DNA of 64,000 nucleotides from Streptomyces sp. L2 (GCF_004124325.1 NZ_QBDT01000001.1:4030001-4094000); one strand, 5' to 3'. Shown: positions 6,919-16,167, numbered from the stretch's first letter. Numbers and translations: made by a program. Notes: generated by a model from the letters alone, not told the origin.

Positions 6919-9072
6919 ATGACCGGAATCGGTGTGGAGGTGGCCGCGCAGGCCGCGCGTTCCCGGGCCCTCGCGGTGCTGCGCGTGCGGGGCCGGGCGC
7001 TGGGCGTGGCCCTGCTGCCCGCGGCCGCCGCGGTGATCCTGCTGACCGGTGGTTCCACCGGTCACTTCGTGGGCCGGGGCTGGGACGTGGCCCGCTGGGT
7101 TGTGTGCGTGCTCGCCGTGCTGGTGCTGCTGGCCGCGGCCGGCATCGCCCTCGTCGTGGCCCGCGCCCGCCCGGCCGTGACGCCGACGGTCCCGGTCACC
7201 GAGAAGTCCGCCCCGGATCTCTACCGGATGGTGCGCGACCTCGCCGACCGCCTCGACGTGCCCGCGCCCTCGGCGATAGCGCTCACCCCGGACTGCGACA
7301 GCTGGCTGGAGGACCGTACGCATCCGTCGCACGGCCCGCCCGCGCAGACGGGGTACGACGAGTCGGCGGGCCCCGGTTCCCTGTCCGGCCCGCGGGGACG
7401 CGCCGCCCGGCGCACCCGGCAGCACGTAGCCGCTCCCGTCCTCGTCATCGGCTCCCCCTTCCTGTGGTGGATGCGCGTCGGAGAACTGCGCGCGGTCCTC
7501 GCCCCGGTCATCGCCGGTACGGCACCCTCCGCGCACCCCGACATAGCCGCCGCCCGGCGCTTCGTCCGGGGACTGGACGCCGCGGTGGCCGTCGCCGCCA
7601 CCCCCGGCCGCTGCCCGCTGACCCGCGCGGTGTGCGCCACCCTCGGCGGGGTGGCCCGGCTGCTGCTGCGCGGATGCCGGGAGCACGCGGTGCTGATGGA
7701 GCGGGGCGTCGCGACCTCGGCGGCGGAGCGCGCCCAGGCCGTGGACTACGGCCTGCGGATCGTCGCCCAGGAGCAGGTCGGGCTGGCGTACGCGGGCTGG
7801 GACCGGCTGCTGACCAAGGTGGCGCTGCCCGCCTGGCGCATGGGCCGCTGGCCGTCCCGGCTGGACGCGGGCGTGGTCTCCGCGCTGACCGAGCTGGCCC
7901 GCCGGGACCGGCTGGCCGAGGGGTTCACCTCACGGCTCGGCGAGCGCCCGGCCTGCGATCTGCTGGAGGAGCCCGGCACGGTGGACGAGGCCGCGTCCCT
8001 GCTCGCCGCCCGGCTGTTCCACGGCGGCCCGGCGGAGCGCGGCCCGGACTGGGCGCCGGTGGACTGGGCGTCGTACCCGGAGGAGGTCGTGGACCGCACC
8101 TGGCGCGCGAACGCGGCCCGGCTGCACCGCGTCCTGGACTCCCTCGGCGTCCGCCCCACCCCCGATCCGGCCGCCCCCGACCCCGGCGGCCCCACCCTCT
8201 CCCGCGTCCTGGACCATCTCACAGAGCCGGCCCCGGCAGACGGCCCCGCTGACGGCAACACAGGCCGCAGCGGCCACGGCGACCACACCGGTCACATCGG
8301 TCACATTAACCCCATGGGCCCGGATCCCACCGAGTCCGGCCCGGCCGAGCCCCGCCCCACCGACCCCGGTCCCACCGATCCCGGCCCGACGGAGCCCGGT
8401 CGCACCGATCCCGGCCCGACGGAGCCTGGTCGCACCGATCCCGGCCCGACGGAGCCCGGTCGCACCGATCCCGGCCCGACGGAGCCCGATCCCGGCCCGA
8501 CCGACCCCACTCCCGCCGCGCCGGCCCACCCCGACGGCCCCGTCGCCGCCGAAGACTTCGGCACCCTCGATGACCCCCACCACCCCCACCACCTCGACGA
8601 CCCCGATCACCTCGGCGCCCTGGACGACCTCGAAGACCCCGCCGACCCCGGTACCGAGCGCAGTGCCGCCCTCGCCGCCGGGCTGACCGCCGCGCTGGCC
8701 CGGGAGGAGGCGGCGGCCGGGGCCGGGGCCGGCGTGCCGAGCGGGGCGGCGGCCATGACCGGGCAGGGCCCTGACAGCGCGCTCTGGGAGGACGGCGCGC
8801 TGCCGCTCTTCCCGCTGCAACCACCCCGCACCGCCCGCGAACTCCTCGCCGAGCACGTCACGGCGATGGTGTGCTGCGCCGCCGTGGACACCGCCGGCGC
8901 GGCCCCCGGCCTGGACTGGCTCGACGGCCCCTCCCTGCTGCTGGGCGGCGAGCGGGCCACCGACCTCGCGCCCAGAGTGCTCAGTCTGATCGAGGAGGGA
9001 GATCCGGGCCCCCTGCGCGACTGGCTGGCGGCGTCCGGCATACGCCCGGAGAAGCCCGTACGGTTGGTCTGA
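6919..9072 (+). CDS. Membrane protein with degenerate M48-like protease domain and repeat region
   Basis: A 717-residue protein; ATG at 6919 with a GGGAGGGGG stretch upstream. Two membrane helices (about 27-45 and 58-82) are followed by a region resembling the cytoplasmic domain of M48 (HtpX-like) peptidases. Where the family has the HEXXH zinc motif after an ELRAVLA-type segment, this protein reads ELRAVLAPVIAG (189-200), with no histidines, so peptidase activity is unlikely. After about residue 430 comes a low-complexity section with at least four copies of a 10-residue unit of the type GRTDPGPTEP, then a His/Asp-rich stretch and a conserved-looking C-terminal domain. Streptomyces carry an orthologue at this spot; its function is unknown. 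The M48 relation is my inference. Confidence 0.7.
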   Translation: MTGIGVEVAAQAARSRALAVLRVRGRALGVALLPAAAAVILLTGGSTGHFVGRGWDVARWVVCVLAVLVLLAAAGIALVVARARPAVTPTVPVTEKSAPDLYRMVRDLADRLDVPAPSAIALTPDCDSWLEDRTHPSHGPPAQTGYDESAGPGSLSGPRGRAARRTRQHVAAPVLVIGSPFLWWMRVGELRAVLAPVIAGTAPSAHPDIAAARRFVRGLDAAVAVAATPGRCPLTRAVCATLGGVARLLLRGCREHAVLMERGVATSAAERAQAVDYGLRIVAQEQVGLAYAGWDRLLTKVALPAWRMGRWPSRLDAGVVSALTELARRDRLAEGFTSRLGERPACDLLEEPGTVDEAASLLAARLFHGGPAERGPDWAPVDWASYPEEVVDRTWRANAARLHRVLDSLGVRPTPDPAAPDPGGPTLSRVLDHLTEPAPADGPADGNTGRSGHGDHTGHIGHINPMGPDPTESGPAEPRPTDPGPTDPGPTEPGRTDPGPTEPGRTDPGPTEPGRTDPGPTEPDPGPTDPTPAAPAHPDGPVAAEDFGTLDDPHHPHHLDDPDHLGALDDLEDPADPGTERSAALAAGLTAALAREEAAAGAGAGVPSGAAAMTGQGPDSALWEDGALPLFPLQPPRTARELLAEHVTAMVCCAAVDTAGAAPGLDWLDGPSLLLGGERATDLAPRVLSLIEEGDPGPLRDWLAASGIRPEKPVRLV
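8350..8505 (+). repeat. 30-bp in-frame tandem repeats
   Basis: Head-to-tail copies of a 30-bp unit encode GRTDPGPTEP-type decapeptides within the preceding membrane protein. Successive copies are almost identical at the nucleotide level, indicating recent expansion. Confidence 0.85.
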
Positions 9073-9359
9073 CCTCGCAACACGGAACCGACACGGAACC
9101 GACGCCGCACCATGTACCGGAGCACCAACCTCCACTTCCGGTCAATTCGCAACGAATCGTGACCGAGCCCGTGCGTTATGTGATGTGCTGGGACCGACCA
9201 CGCACATGGCAAGGGCATGCGACATACGACAGCACGCCCGAGCCGCCCGGCACGCCGGCCCGACCGACCCGGCGCGACCCGGGGCACAACAGCAGAGCGC
9301 ACCGCGCAGCGCACGCACCACCGGAACAGGACACGGGGGCATGAGGGAGGGGAGCGACC

Positions 9360-10877
9360 ATGGCCGCGGACCAGATCCGGCGCTGGGAGTCCGGAGCACT
9401 CGCGCACGCCGTCACCGACCCCTTCGGCCAGGGACCCCTCCCCTGGCTGCGTGGCAGTGAGACCTACTTCGACGACACCGGCCAGGTGGTCCCCTGGTAC
9501 ATGGACCCGGTCCCGCCGCAGGCCGTCCTGCCGCAGCCCCCCGGCCAGGGCGCGCGCGTCCCGGCGCCCCGCGCCGCCGGCGCCACCGGCGGTCCCCGCT
9601 CGGCCGACGACGTGCGCCGGCAGATCAAGGGCTTCACCGCCACCGGCGCGGTCGCCCCCGGCGAGGCCATCGACTTCCACATCACCGTCGACCCGCCGCA
9701 GCAGTTCGGCGTCGACATCTACCGCATCGGCCACTACGGCGGTGACGGCGCCGCCAAGATCACCACCAGCCCCCGCCTGTCCGGCATCGTCCAGCCCCCG
9801 CCGCTGACCGCCGACCGCACCGTCTCCTGCCACCACTGGTGGCTGTCCTGGCGCCTCCAGGTCCCCTCCCACTGGAACAGCGGCGCCTACGTGGCCGTCC
9901 TCACCACCGCCGACGGCTACCGCTCCCACGTGCCGTTCACCGTCCGCGACGACCGTCCCGCCGACCTGCTCCTGCTGCTGCCGGACATCACGTGGCAGGC
10001 GTACAACCTGTACCCGGAGGACGGCCACACCGGCGCCAGCCTCTACCACGCGTGGGACGAACAGGGCCGCCTGCTCGGCGAGTCCGACGCGGCGACCACG
10101 GTCTCCTTCGACCGCCCCTACGCCGGCGCGGGCCTGCCCCTGCACGTCGGCCACGCCTACGACGTCATCCGCTGGGCCGAGCGCTACGGCTACGACCTCG
10201 CCTACGCCGACGCCCGCGACCTGCACGCCGGCCGCGTCGACCCCACCCGCTACCGGGGCCTGCTCTTCCCCGGCCACGACGAGTACTGGTCGACGCCGAT
10301 GCGCCGCACCGTCGAACTCGCCCGCGACCACGGCACCTCACTGGTCTTCCTGTCCGCCAACACCATGTACTGGCATGTGGAGTTGGCGCCCTCGCCGTCC
10401 GGGACACCGGACCGGCTGCTGACCTGCCGCAAACGCAAGGGTCCCGGCCGGCCGGTGCTCTGGCGGGAGATCGACCGGCCCGAACAACAGCTGGTCGGCA
10501 TCCAGTACGCGGGCCGTGTGCCCGAACCGCACCCGCTGATCGTCCGCAACGCCGGCCACTGGCTGTGGGACGCCACCGGAGCGCGCGAGGGCGACGAGAT
10601 CGACGGCCTCGTCGCCGGCGAGGCCGACCGGTACTTCCCGCGCACCCCGCTGCCCGAGCACGAGGAGCGCATCCTCCTCGCGCACTCGCCCTACACCGAC
10701 ACCGCCGGCGCCCGGCGGCACCAGGAGACCTCCCTCTACCGGGCCCCCTCCGGCGCCTGGGTCTTCGCCTCCGGCACCTTCGCCTGGTCCCCCGCGCTGG
10801 ACCGCCCCGGCCACGTCGACCCCCGTATCCAGCGGGCCACGGCCAACCTCCTGGACCGCATCTGCAAACGCGACTGA
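9360..10877 (+). CDS. N,N-dimethylformamidase large-subunit-like protein
   Basis: A 505-residue protein; ATG at 9360 with a strong GGGAGGGGAG ribosome-binding site. An N-terminal beta-rich part contains VDIYRIGHYGGDGA, the hallmark of the dimethylformamidase beta-subunit family. A C-terminal glutamine-amidotransferase-like fold follows, with LLLPDITWQAYNLY, FPGHDEYWS and FLSANTMYWHV. Known members hydrolyse dimethylformamide with a separate small subunit, but no small-subunit gene is visible here. The substrate of this widespread streptomycete form is unknown. There is no signal peptide, so it is probably cytoplasmic. It stands alone between the membrane protein and purC. Confidence 0.75.
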   Translation: MAADQIRRWESGALAHAVTDPFGQGPLPWLRGSETYFDDTGQVVPWYMDPVPPQAVLPQPPGQGARVPAPRAAGATGGPRSADDVRRQIKGFTATGAVAPGEAIDFHITVDPPQQFGVDIYRIGHYGGDGAAKITTSPRLSGIVQPPPLTADRTVSCHHWWLSWRLQVPSHWNSGAYVAVLTTADGYRSHVPFTVRDDRPADLLLLLPDITWQAYNLYPEDGHTGASLYHAWDEQGRLLGESDAATTVSFDRPYAGAGLPLHVGHAYDVIRWAERYGYDLAYADARDLHAGRVDPTRYRGLLFPGHDEYWSTPMRRTVELARDHGTSLVFLSANTMYWHVELAPSPSGTPDRLLTCRKRKGPGRPVLWREIDRPEQQLVGIQYAGRVPEPHPLIVRNAGHWLWDATGAREGDEIDGLVAGEADRYFPRTPLPEHEERILLAHSPYTDTAGARRHQETSLYRAPSGAWVFASGTFAWSPALDRPGHVDPRIQRATANLLDRICKRD

Positions 10878-10947
10878 CCCCCTGCTCATCCCGATCATCC
10901 GCATACGGGAGAATCGAGGTACTCAGACAAAACCACGGGGAGGAACC

Positions 10948-11847
10948 GTGTCCGGATTCGTCGAAAAGCCCGAGCCGATCGAGGTTCCGGGACTGGTGCA
11001 CCTGCACACCGGCAAGGTGCGCGAGCTGTACCAGAACGAGGCGGGCGACCTCGTGATGGTCGCCAGCGACCGCATGTCGGCCTACGACTGGGTGCTGCCC
11101 ACCGAGATCCCCGACAAGGGCCGCGTCCTCACCCAGCTCTCCCTGTGGTGGTTCGACCAGCTGCGCGACCTCGCCCCCAACCACGTGATCAGCACGGCGG
11201 TCCCCGAGGGTGCCCCCGCCGACTGGGCCGGCCGCACCCTGGTCTGCAAGTCGCTGAACATGGTTCCCGTGGAGTGCGTCGCCCGCGGCTACCTCACTGG
11301 CTCCGGTCTCCTCGAATACGAGGAGACCCGGACCGTCTGCGGCCTCGCCCTCCCCGAGGGCCTCGTCAACGGCTCGGAACTGCCCGGCCCGATCTTCACC
11401 CCGGCCACCAAGGCCGAGGTCGGCGAGCACGACGAGAACGTGTCGTACGAGGAGGTCGCCCGCCAGGTCGGCGCCGAGACCGCCGCCCAGCTCCGCCAGG
11501 CCACCCTCGCCGTCTACTCCCGCGCCCGCGACATCGCCCGCGACCGGGGCATCATCCTGGCCGACACCAAGTTCGAGTTCGGCTTCGACGGCGACACCCT
11601 GATCCTCGCCGACGAGGTCCTCACCCCGGACTCCTCCCGCTTCTGGCCGGCCGATACCTGGGAGCCCGGCCGCGCGCAGCCGTCGTACGACAAGCAGTTC
11701 GTCCGGGACTGGCTGACCTCCGCCGAGTCCGGCTGGGACCGCAAGAGCGAGCAGCCCCCGCCGCCGCTCCCGCAGCAGGTCGTCGAGGCGACCCGCGCCA
11801 AGTACGTGGAGGCCTACGAGCGGCTGACCGGCGTCCGCTGGTCGTAG
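10948..11847 (+). CDS. purC: SAICAR synthetase
   Basis: A 299-residue enzyme joining CAIR and aspartate with ATP to form SAICAR in purine synthesis. The family signatures HTGKVRELY, VASDRMSAYDWVLP, VPVECVARGYLTGSG and LADTKFEFGF are all present, and the length is normal for the actinobacterial form. GTG start at 10948 with GGGGAGG at 10937-10943. Monocistronic: the gene upstream ends 70 nt before and a hairpin follows at 11876-11905. Confidence 0.97.
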   Translation: MSGFVEKPEPIEVPGLVHLHTGKVRELYQNEAGDLVMVASDRMSAYDWVLPTEIPDKGRVLTQLSLWWFDQLRDLAPNHVISTAVPEGAPADWAGRTLVCKSLNMVPVECVARGYLTGSGLLEYEETRTVCGLALPEGLVNGSELPGPIFTPATKAEVGEHDENVSYEEVARQVGAETAAQLRQATLAVYSRARDIARDRGIILADTKFEFGFDGDTLILADEVLTPDSSRFWPADTWEPGRAQPSYDKQFVRDWLTSAESGWDRKSEQPPPPLPQQVVEATRAKYVEAYERLTGVRWS

Positions 11848-11875
11848 CCCCCGGCAGACCCCCATCAGACATGGA

Positions 11876-11905
11876 GGAAGCCCCCGGTGAGAACCGGGGG
11901 CTTCC
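11876..11905. terminator. Bidirectional terminator between purC and tRNA-Gly
   Basis: Perfect 13-bp stem (GGAAGCCCCCGGT at 11876-11888 and its complement at 11893-11905), GAGA loop. It lies downstream of purC on plus and of tRNA-Gly on minus. Confidence 0.8.
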
Positions 11906-11910
11906 TCTGC

Positions 11911-11986
11911 TGGAGCGGACGACGAGGCTCGAACTCGCGACCTCAACCTTGGCAAGGTTGCGCTCTACCAACTGAGCTACGTCCGC
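11911..11986 (-). tRNA. tRNA-Gly(GCC), copy 1
   Basis: On the minus strand: acceptor GCGGACG/CGTCCGC, D-arm TAGCTCAGTTGG, anticodon loop TTGCCAA (GCC, glycine), T-arm GAGTTCGAGCCTC, 3' CCA encoded. The cloverleaf is identical to the copy at 16010-16085. Confidence 0.96.
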
Positions 11987-12009
11987 AGTGCGCCGTGGCG
12001 CGAGAGCAA

Positions 12010-12624
12010 CTATACCCAACCCCGCTCCCGCGCGAGCCGCACCGCCGTGTGCCGGTTCTCCGCCCCCAGCTTCGTCACCGCCGAGGAGAGGTAGTTGCGC
12101 ACGGTCCCCGGGGACAGCGCGGCCCGCTCGGCGATCTCCGTGACCGGCGCCCCGTCGGCGGCCAGTTCCAGCACCTCGGCCTCCCGCGCGGTCAGTGGCG
12201 AGTCACCGGCGGAGATCGCGTCGGCGGCCAACTCGGGGTCGACGTACCGGTTTCCCGCGTGCACGGTCCGGATGATCTCGGCGAGCCGCTGCGCGCTGAC
12301 CGTCTTCGGGACGAACCCGCGCACACCCGCCGCGAGCGCCCGCTTCAGATGCCCGGGCCGGCCGTGACCGGTGACGATCAGCACCTGGCAGCCGGGCAGT
12401 TCGGACCGCAGGGATGTGGCGACCTTCACACCGTCGGCGCCCGGCATCTGCAGGTCGAGGACGGCCACGTCGGGCGCGTGAGCGCGGGCCATGGCGAGCG
12501 CCTCGGGCCCGCTGGCCGCCTCGGCGACCACCACGAGGTCGTCCTCCAGCCCGAGCAGCGCGGCCAGCGCGCCCCGGATCAGGTGCTCGTCGTCGGCGAG
12601 CAGCAGCCGCACCGGACCGCTCAT
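12010..12624 (-). CDS. NarL/FixJ-family response regulator
   Basis: A 204-residue transcription factor. The receiver domain has acidic pair Asp11-Asp12, phospho-acceptor Asp57 (VAVLDLQMPGADG) and Lys107 (GFVPK). The C-terminal LuxR-type helix-turn-helix reads SPLTAREAEVLELAADG through PGTVRNYLSSAVTKLG. Its ATG overlaps the stop codon of the upstream sensor kinase (ATGA, 12621-12624), so the two are translated together. It is likely the output half of a DesK/DesR-like system and may regulate the ABC transporter genes in the same operon. The frame upstream of this ATG lies inside the kinase gene and was discarded. Confidence 0.92.
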   Translation of the reverse strand: MSGPVRLLLADDEHLIRGALAALLGLEDDLVVVAEAASGPEALAMARAHAPDVAVLDLQMPGADGVKVATSLRSELPGCQVLIVTGHGRPGHLKRALAAGVRGFVPKTVSAQRLAEIIRTVHAGNRYVDPELAADAISAGDSPLTAREAEVLELAADGAPVTEIAERAALSPGTVRNYLSSAVTKLGAENRHTAVRLARERGWV

Positions 12625-13955
12625 GACGTGACCCCGCTCACTTCCTGATCCTTCTCCCACTCGGTCCCCGCCGCCTGCACCGGCACCTCGGCCACCACCC
12701 GGAACCGGTCCCCGCCGGCCGGCCCCGCCTCCAGGGTCCCGTCCACCACGGCCAGCCGCTCCCGCAGCCCAGCGAGTCCGGACCCACCGGGACCGGAGCC
12801 GCCAGTGCCGGTGCCGGAGCCGCCGGGACCGGAGCCGGACACGGGACCCCCACCGTCCCCGCCCTCGCTCGTCACCCCGTCGTTCTCCACCGTCAGCACC
12901 ACACACCCCTCCCGTGCCCGGAGCCCCACCGTGCAGCGGGCGGCGTCCCCGTGCCGCAGCACGTTGGTGGTCGCCTCCCGCACCACCCAGCCGAGCGCGG
13001 ACTGCACCTCGGCGGGCAGCCCGCCGGCCTCGTCCCGGACCTCGCAGTGGATCCCCGCAGCCGTCAACACCCCTTGCGCTCCGGCCAGTTCGGCGGCGAG
13101 ATCGGCCGCCCGGTAGCCGCGTACGACATCGCGCACCTCCCGCTGCGACTCCTGCGCGATGCGCTGCACCTCGATCATCTGCTCCACGGCCTCCGGCCGT
13201 TCGCGCCGGGCCAGCTGGACCGCCAGCTCGCTCTTGAGCGCGATCACGGCCAGGTTGCGGCCCAGCACGTCGTGCAGGTCCCGCCCGAACCGCAGCCGTT
13301 CCTCGGCCACCGCGAGCCGCGCCTCCACCTCACGGGCCCGTTCCGCCTCCCACAGCACGGACAGCGTCCAGGCGCCGCAGCGGCTGGCCAGCAGCGAGAA
13401 GGCCACGGCGAAGGCGGTCATGGCAGCGGTCGTGAGAACGCCGGAGACGTCCGCGTCGATGAGCCCCACGGCGGCCATGAGCAGCACCGCGAGGACGCCG
13501 GCCCGGCGCAGGCACACGCGGACGGGCACGACCAGCGCGTAGATCAGCCCGAACGGCACCAGCGTGCCGCCGATCGTGAACCGCGTCGTCAGCGCGTCGA
13601 TGCCGTCCAGCGCGGTCAGCGTCAGGACCAGCGCGAGGGCCAGGGCGAGCAGCAGGACCGAGCCGGTCAGCGCCTTCGGCGGCACCGCGCGGCGGCCGAG
13701 GTAGTGGTCGAGCGCGGGCCGGGTGAGCCGGCTCGCGGCGACGCACTGCAGAGCGCAGACGAGGAGCAGCAGCCCGCCCAGCGCCAGCGGGAGGGGGCGC
13801 CGCTCCAGGTTCCCGGCCAGCGGCAGCGGCAGCCAGCACATCGCGAAGAACCAGATCGTCCCGTGCCAGGTGATGACGGTGTGCAGCTCGACCCGCTCGG
13901 CCTTGCTCCGCTCCCGCCAGTGGCGCTGCTGCAACCCTCGGATCCGCCTGAGCAT
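12621..13955 (-). CDS. HisKA_3-type sensor histidine kinase
   Basis: A 444-residue membrane sensor of the DesK/NarL-partner class. About six hydrophobic segments fill residues 30-190, followed by a coiled-coil linker, the dimerisation box GRDLHDVLGRNLAVIALKSE with phospho-acceptor His228, and a HATPase_c domain (WVVREATTNVLRHG N-box, then a Gly/Ser-rich loop and GLAGLRERL). The loop between the two ATPase halves contains an expanded GSGPGGSGTGTGG-type stretch. ATG at 13955 is preferred because GGGAAGG lies 5 nt upstream; a GTG two codons earlier overlaps that site. It phosphorylates the adjacent regulator; the signal is unknown. Confidence 0.9.
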   Translation of the reverse strand: MLRRIRGLQQRHWRERSKAERVELHTVITWHGTIWFFAMCWLPLPLAGNLERRPLPLALGGLLLLVCALQCVAASRLTRPALDHYLGRRAVPPKALTGSVLLLALALALVLTLTALDGIDALTTRFTIGGTLVPFGLIYALVVPVRVCLRRAGVLAVLLMAAVGLIDADVSGVLTTAAMTAFAVAFSLLASRCGAWTLSVLWEAERAREVEARLAVAEERLRFGRDLHDVLGRNLAVIALKSELAVQLARRERPEAVEQMIEVQRIAQESQREVRDVVRGYRAADLAAELAGAQGVLTAAGIHCEVRDEAGGLPAEVQSALGWVVREATTNVLRHGDAARCTVGLRAREGCVVLTVENDGVTSEGGDGGGPVSGSGPGGSGTGTGGSGPGGSGLAGLRERLAVVDGTLEAGPAGGDRFRVVAEVPVQAAGTEWEKDQEVSGVTS

Positions 13956-14047
13956 GTGCACCTTCCCTGGATACGCCTACCGGCTACGCCTTCCCGGACC
14001 GGACCCGTCGCCATACGTCACGTCCGAGTACGTCACGCCGGCGTACC

Positions 14048-14905
14048 TCACCGGCGTGCCTCCCACCGGAACCACCGCCGTACAGCCAACACCGACAGGA
14101 CCGTCCAGGCCAGCGCGGTCACCAGGGCGACCAGGATCTCGTGCCCGCTCAGCTGTCCGCTCCAGCCGCCGCGGACCAGCCGGATCGCCGGGGACAGCGG
14201 CAGCAGCTCGCAGATCCGGGCGAGCTTGTCCGGCATGAGCTCGGTCGGGACCGCCATGCCGGAGCCCAGCATCGACACGAACACCAGCGGCAGCGCCGTG
14301 ACCTGGGCGCTCTCGGCGGTCCGGGTGAAGGACGCGGTGAGCGCGGCCAGCGCGGCGCTCACCACCAGTCCGGCGAGCACCCCGGGCACGATCAGGTACG
14401 CGGCTCGCGGCGCGCCGGTGTGCAGCAGTACCGCGCAGCCGGCCGACAGCAGCAGGGCCTGGGCGAGGCCGACGCCGACCGCGGGCAGGGCCGTACCGGT
14501 GAGGATCTCGGCGTCGGAGAGTTCGCCGGTGCGCAGCCGCTTCAGAACGAGTTCCTCGCGCCGGGCGACGTAGGCGCCGACGAGGGTGGTGTAGACGGCG
14601 AAGAGGAAGGAGAAGCCGATGGACGCGGTCAGCAGGACCGTGCCGGTGGAGAGCCCCTGCTTCGCGACGTCCATCCGGTCGATGGCCGGCCGCACGCTGA
14701 ACGGCAGTACGAGCGGCACGAGCAGCGCGGTGGTGACCGCGCCGCGATTGCGCCCCAGCAGGGCCAGTTCGGCCCGCCCGAGCGCCCGCAACCGCCGTGC
14801 GACGGGCCGCCAGGCGACCCCGCTCCCGAGGCGTCCACCCGCCCCCGCTCCCGCTCCCGTCCTGTTCACGCGCCGTGCCCCCACGTCTGTCCCGGTCCCG
14901 CTCAT
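14048..14905 (-). CDS. ABC-2 type transporter permease
   Basis: A 285-residue integral membrane protein. After a basic Gly/Arg-rich N-terminus (1-50) come six hydrophobic helices with the ABC-2 drug-exporter topology; VPLVLPFSVRPAIDRMD, a loop with VARREELVLKRLRTGEL, and LVFVSMLGSGMAVPTELMP are typical. Its ATG overlaps the stop of the ATPase gene (ATGA at 14902-14905). Together they form a DrrAB-like exporter, in one operon with the kinase and regulator downstream (86-nt gap). The substrate is unknown; such sets often answer to antibiotics or cell-envelope stress. Confidence 0.9.
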   Translation of the reverse strand: MSGTGTDVGARRVNRTGAGAGAGGRLGSGVAWRPVARRLRALGRAELALLGRNRGAVTTALLVPLVLPFSVRPAIDRMDVAKQGLSTGTVLLTASIGFSFLFAVYTTLVGAYVARREELVLKRLRTGELSDAEILTGTALPAVGVGLAQALLLSAGCAVLLHTGAPRAAYLIVPGVLAGLVVSAALAALTASFTRTAESAQVTALPLVFVSMLGSGMAVPTELMPDKLARICELLPLSPAIRLVRGGWSGQLSGHEILVALVTALAWTVLSVLAVRRWFRWEARR

Positions 14906-15882
14906 GCGGCCCTACCTTCTTGAGTGCGTCCCGTGAGTTCGCCGGTGCCCCCGCCGGTGATCCCGCCCGCGATCCCGAGGAACGCCTCCTCCAGGGACGC
15001 CGACCGGACGTCCAGCCCGCGCAGCTCGACCCCGGCCCGTTCGGCCCAGGTCAGCACGGCGGTGGCGGACCGCTGGAGTTCCCGGGTACGCAGCCGTACG
15101 ACGTTCCCCTCGACCTCGTGCCCGCAGACGCCGAGGCCGGCAAGCGGGGGCAGGTCTCCGAGGAGGTATCCGTCCGGCAGCTCGAAGGAGATCCGGGACG
15201 GCCGGCCCGCGGTGACCTCGGCCGGGGTGCCGGCGGCGGCGATACGGCCGGCGTGCAGGATCGCGAGCCGGTCGGCGAGACCCTCCGCCTCCTCCAGGTA
15301 GTGCGTGGTGAGCAGCACGGTCGTGCCGGTGTCGCGCAGCGCCCGCACCAACTCCCAGGTGTCCCGGCGTCCTTCGGCGTCGAGCCCGGTCGTCGGCTCG
15401 TCCAGGAACAGCACCTCGGGGTCGTTCAGCAGGGCCAGCGCCAGGTCGAGGCGGCGCCGTTCGCCGCCGGACAGCTGCTTGACGCGCACCCCCCACTTGT
15501 CCGCGAGCCCGACCAGTTCCAGGACCTCCCGTTCGGGCCGGGGTGCGGTGGTGCAGCCGGCCCACAGCCGGGCGGTCTCGGCGACGGTCAGCTCGGTGGG
15601 GAAGCCGCCCTCCTGGAGCATGACTCCGGTGCGGGGGCGTACGGCGTGGCGTTCGCGGTAGGGGTCGTGGCCGAGGATCCTGATCCGGCCCGCGGCCGGT
15701 GCGGCGAGTCCTTCCAGCAGTTCGACGGTCGACGTCTTGCCGGCGCCGTTGGTGCCCAGCAGCGCGAAGACCTCTCCCCGGGCGACGGAGAAGCTGATTC
15801 CGCGCACGGCCTCGAACCCGCCCCCGTACACACGCCGGAGGTCGGTGACCTCGATCACGTGCTCGTGTTCGTCGGTGTCCAT
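14902..15882 (-). CDS. ABC transporter ATP-binding protein (DrrA-like)
   Basis: A 326-residue ATPase. Walker A GTNGAGKT (43-50), Q-loop MLQEGGFP, signature LSGGERRRLDLA, Walker B VLFLDEPTTGLD and switch His in LLTTHYLEEAE are all intact, followed by a C-terminal extension of the drug-exporter class (DUF4162-like, about 215-310). ATG at 15882, first gene of the leftward operon ATPase-permease-kinase-regulator. It powers the exporter formed with the overlapping permease gene. Confidence 0.94.
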   Translation of the reverse strand: MDTDEHEHVIEVTDLRRVYGGGFEAVRGISFSVARGEVFALLGTNGAGKTSTVELLEGLAAPAAGRIRILGHDPYRERHAVRPRTGVMLQEGGFPTELTVAETARLWAGCTTAPRPEREVLELVGLADKWGVRVKQLSGGERRRLDLALALLNDPEVLFLDEPTTGLDAEGRRDTWELVRALRDTGTTVLLTTHYLEEAEGLADRLAILHAGRIAAAGTPAEVTAGRPSRISFELPDGYLLGDLPPLAGLGVCGHEVEGNVVRLRTRELQRSATAVLTWAERAGVELRGLDVRSASLEEAFLGIAGGITGGGTGELTGRTQEGRAA

Positions 15883-15975
15883 GTCTCCAGCGTTCCGCCG
15901 GGAGGGGCGGAACGGCAGTGCGGGGTGTCATCGACGGGCATGACAAATGTCAGACGCGCGACACACCGGGACACG

Positions 15976-16005
15976 AAAAAACCCCGATCCAGTGGACCGG
16001 GGTTT
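15976..16005 (-). terminator. Intrinsic terminator of tRNA-Gly
   Basis: Stem AAACCCCG/CGGGGTTT (15979-15986, 15998-16005) with near-complementary interior. On the minus strand it is followed by a run of six T (15976-15981 are A on plus). It ends the tRNA-Gly transcript. Confidence 0.8.
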
Positions 16006-16009
16006 CATC

Positions 16010-16085
16010 TGGAGCGGACGACGAGGCTCGAACTCGCGACCTCAACCTTGGCAAGGTTGCGCTCTACCAACTGAGCTACGTCCGC
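16010..16085 (-). tRNA. tRNA-Gly(GCC), copy 2
   Basis: Same sequence as the copy at 11911-11986, including encoded CCA and anticodon GCC. The duplication reflects high glycine GGC codon demand in this GC-rich genome. Confidence 0.96.
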
Positions 16086-16167
16086 ACTGCTCCCGACCGG
16101 CTCCCACCGATCGGTGCGAGCACCAGCCTACCTGATCCACACGAGTGGTTCGGACCGGCGGTGCCAG

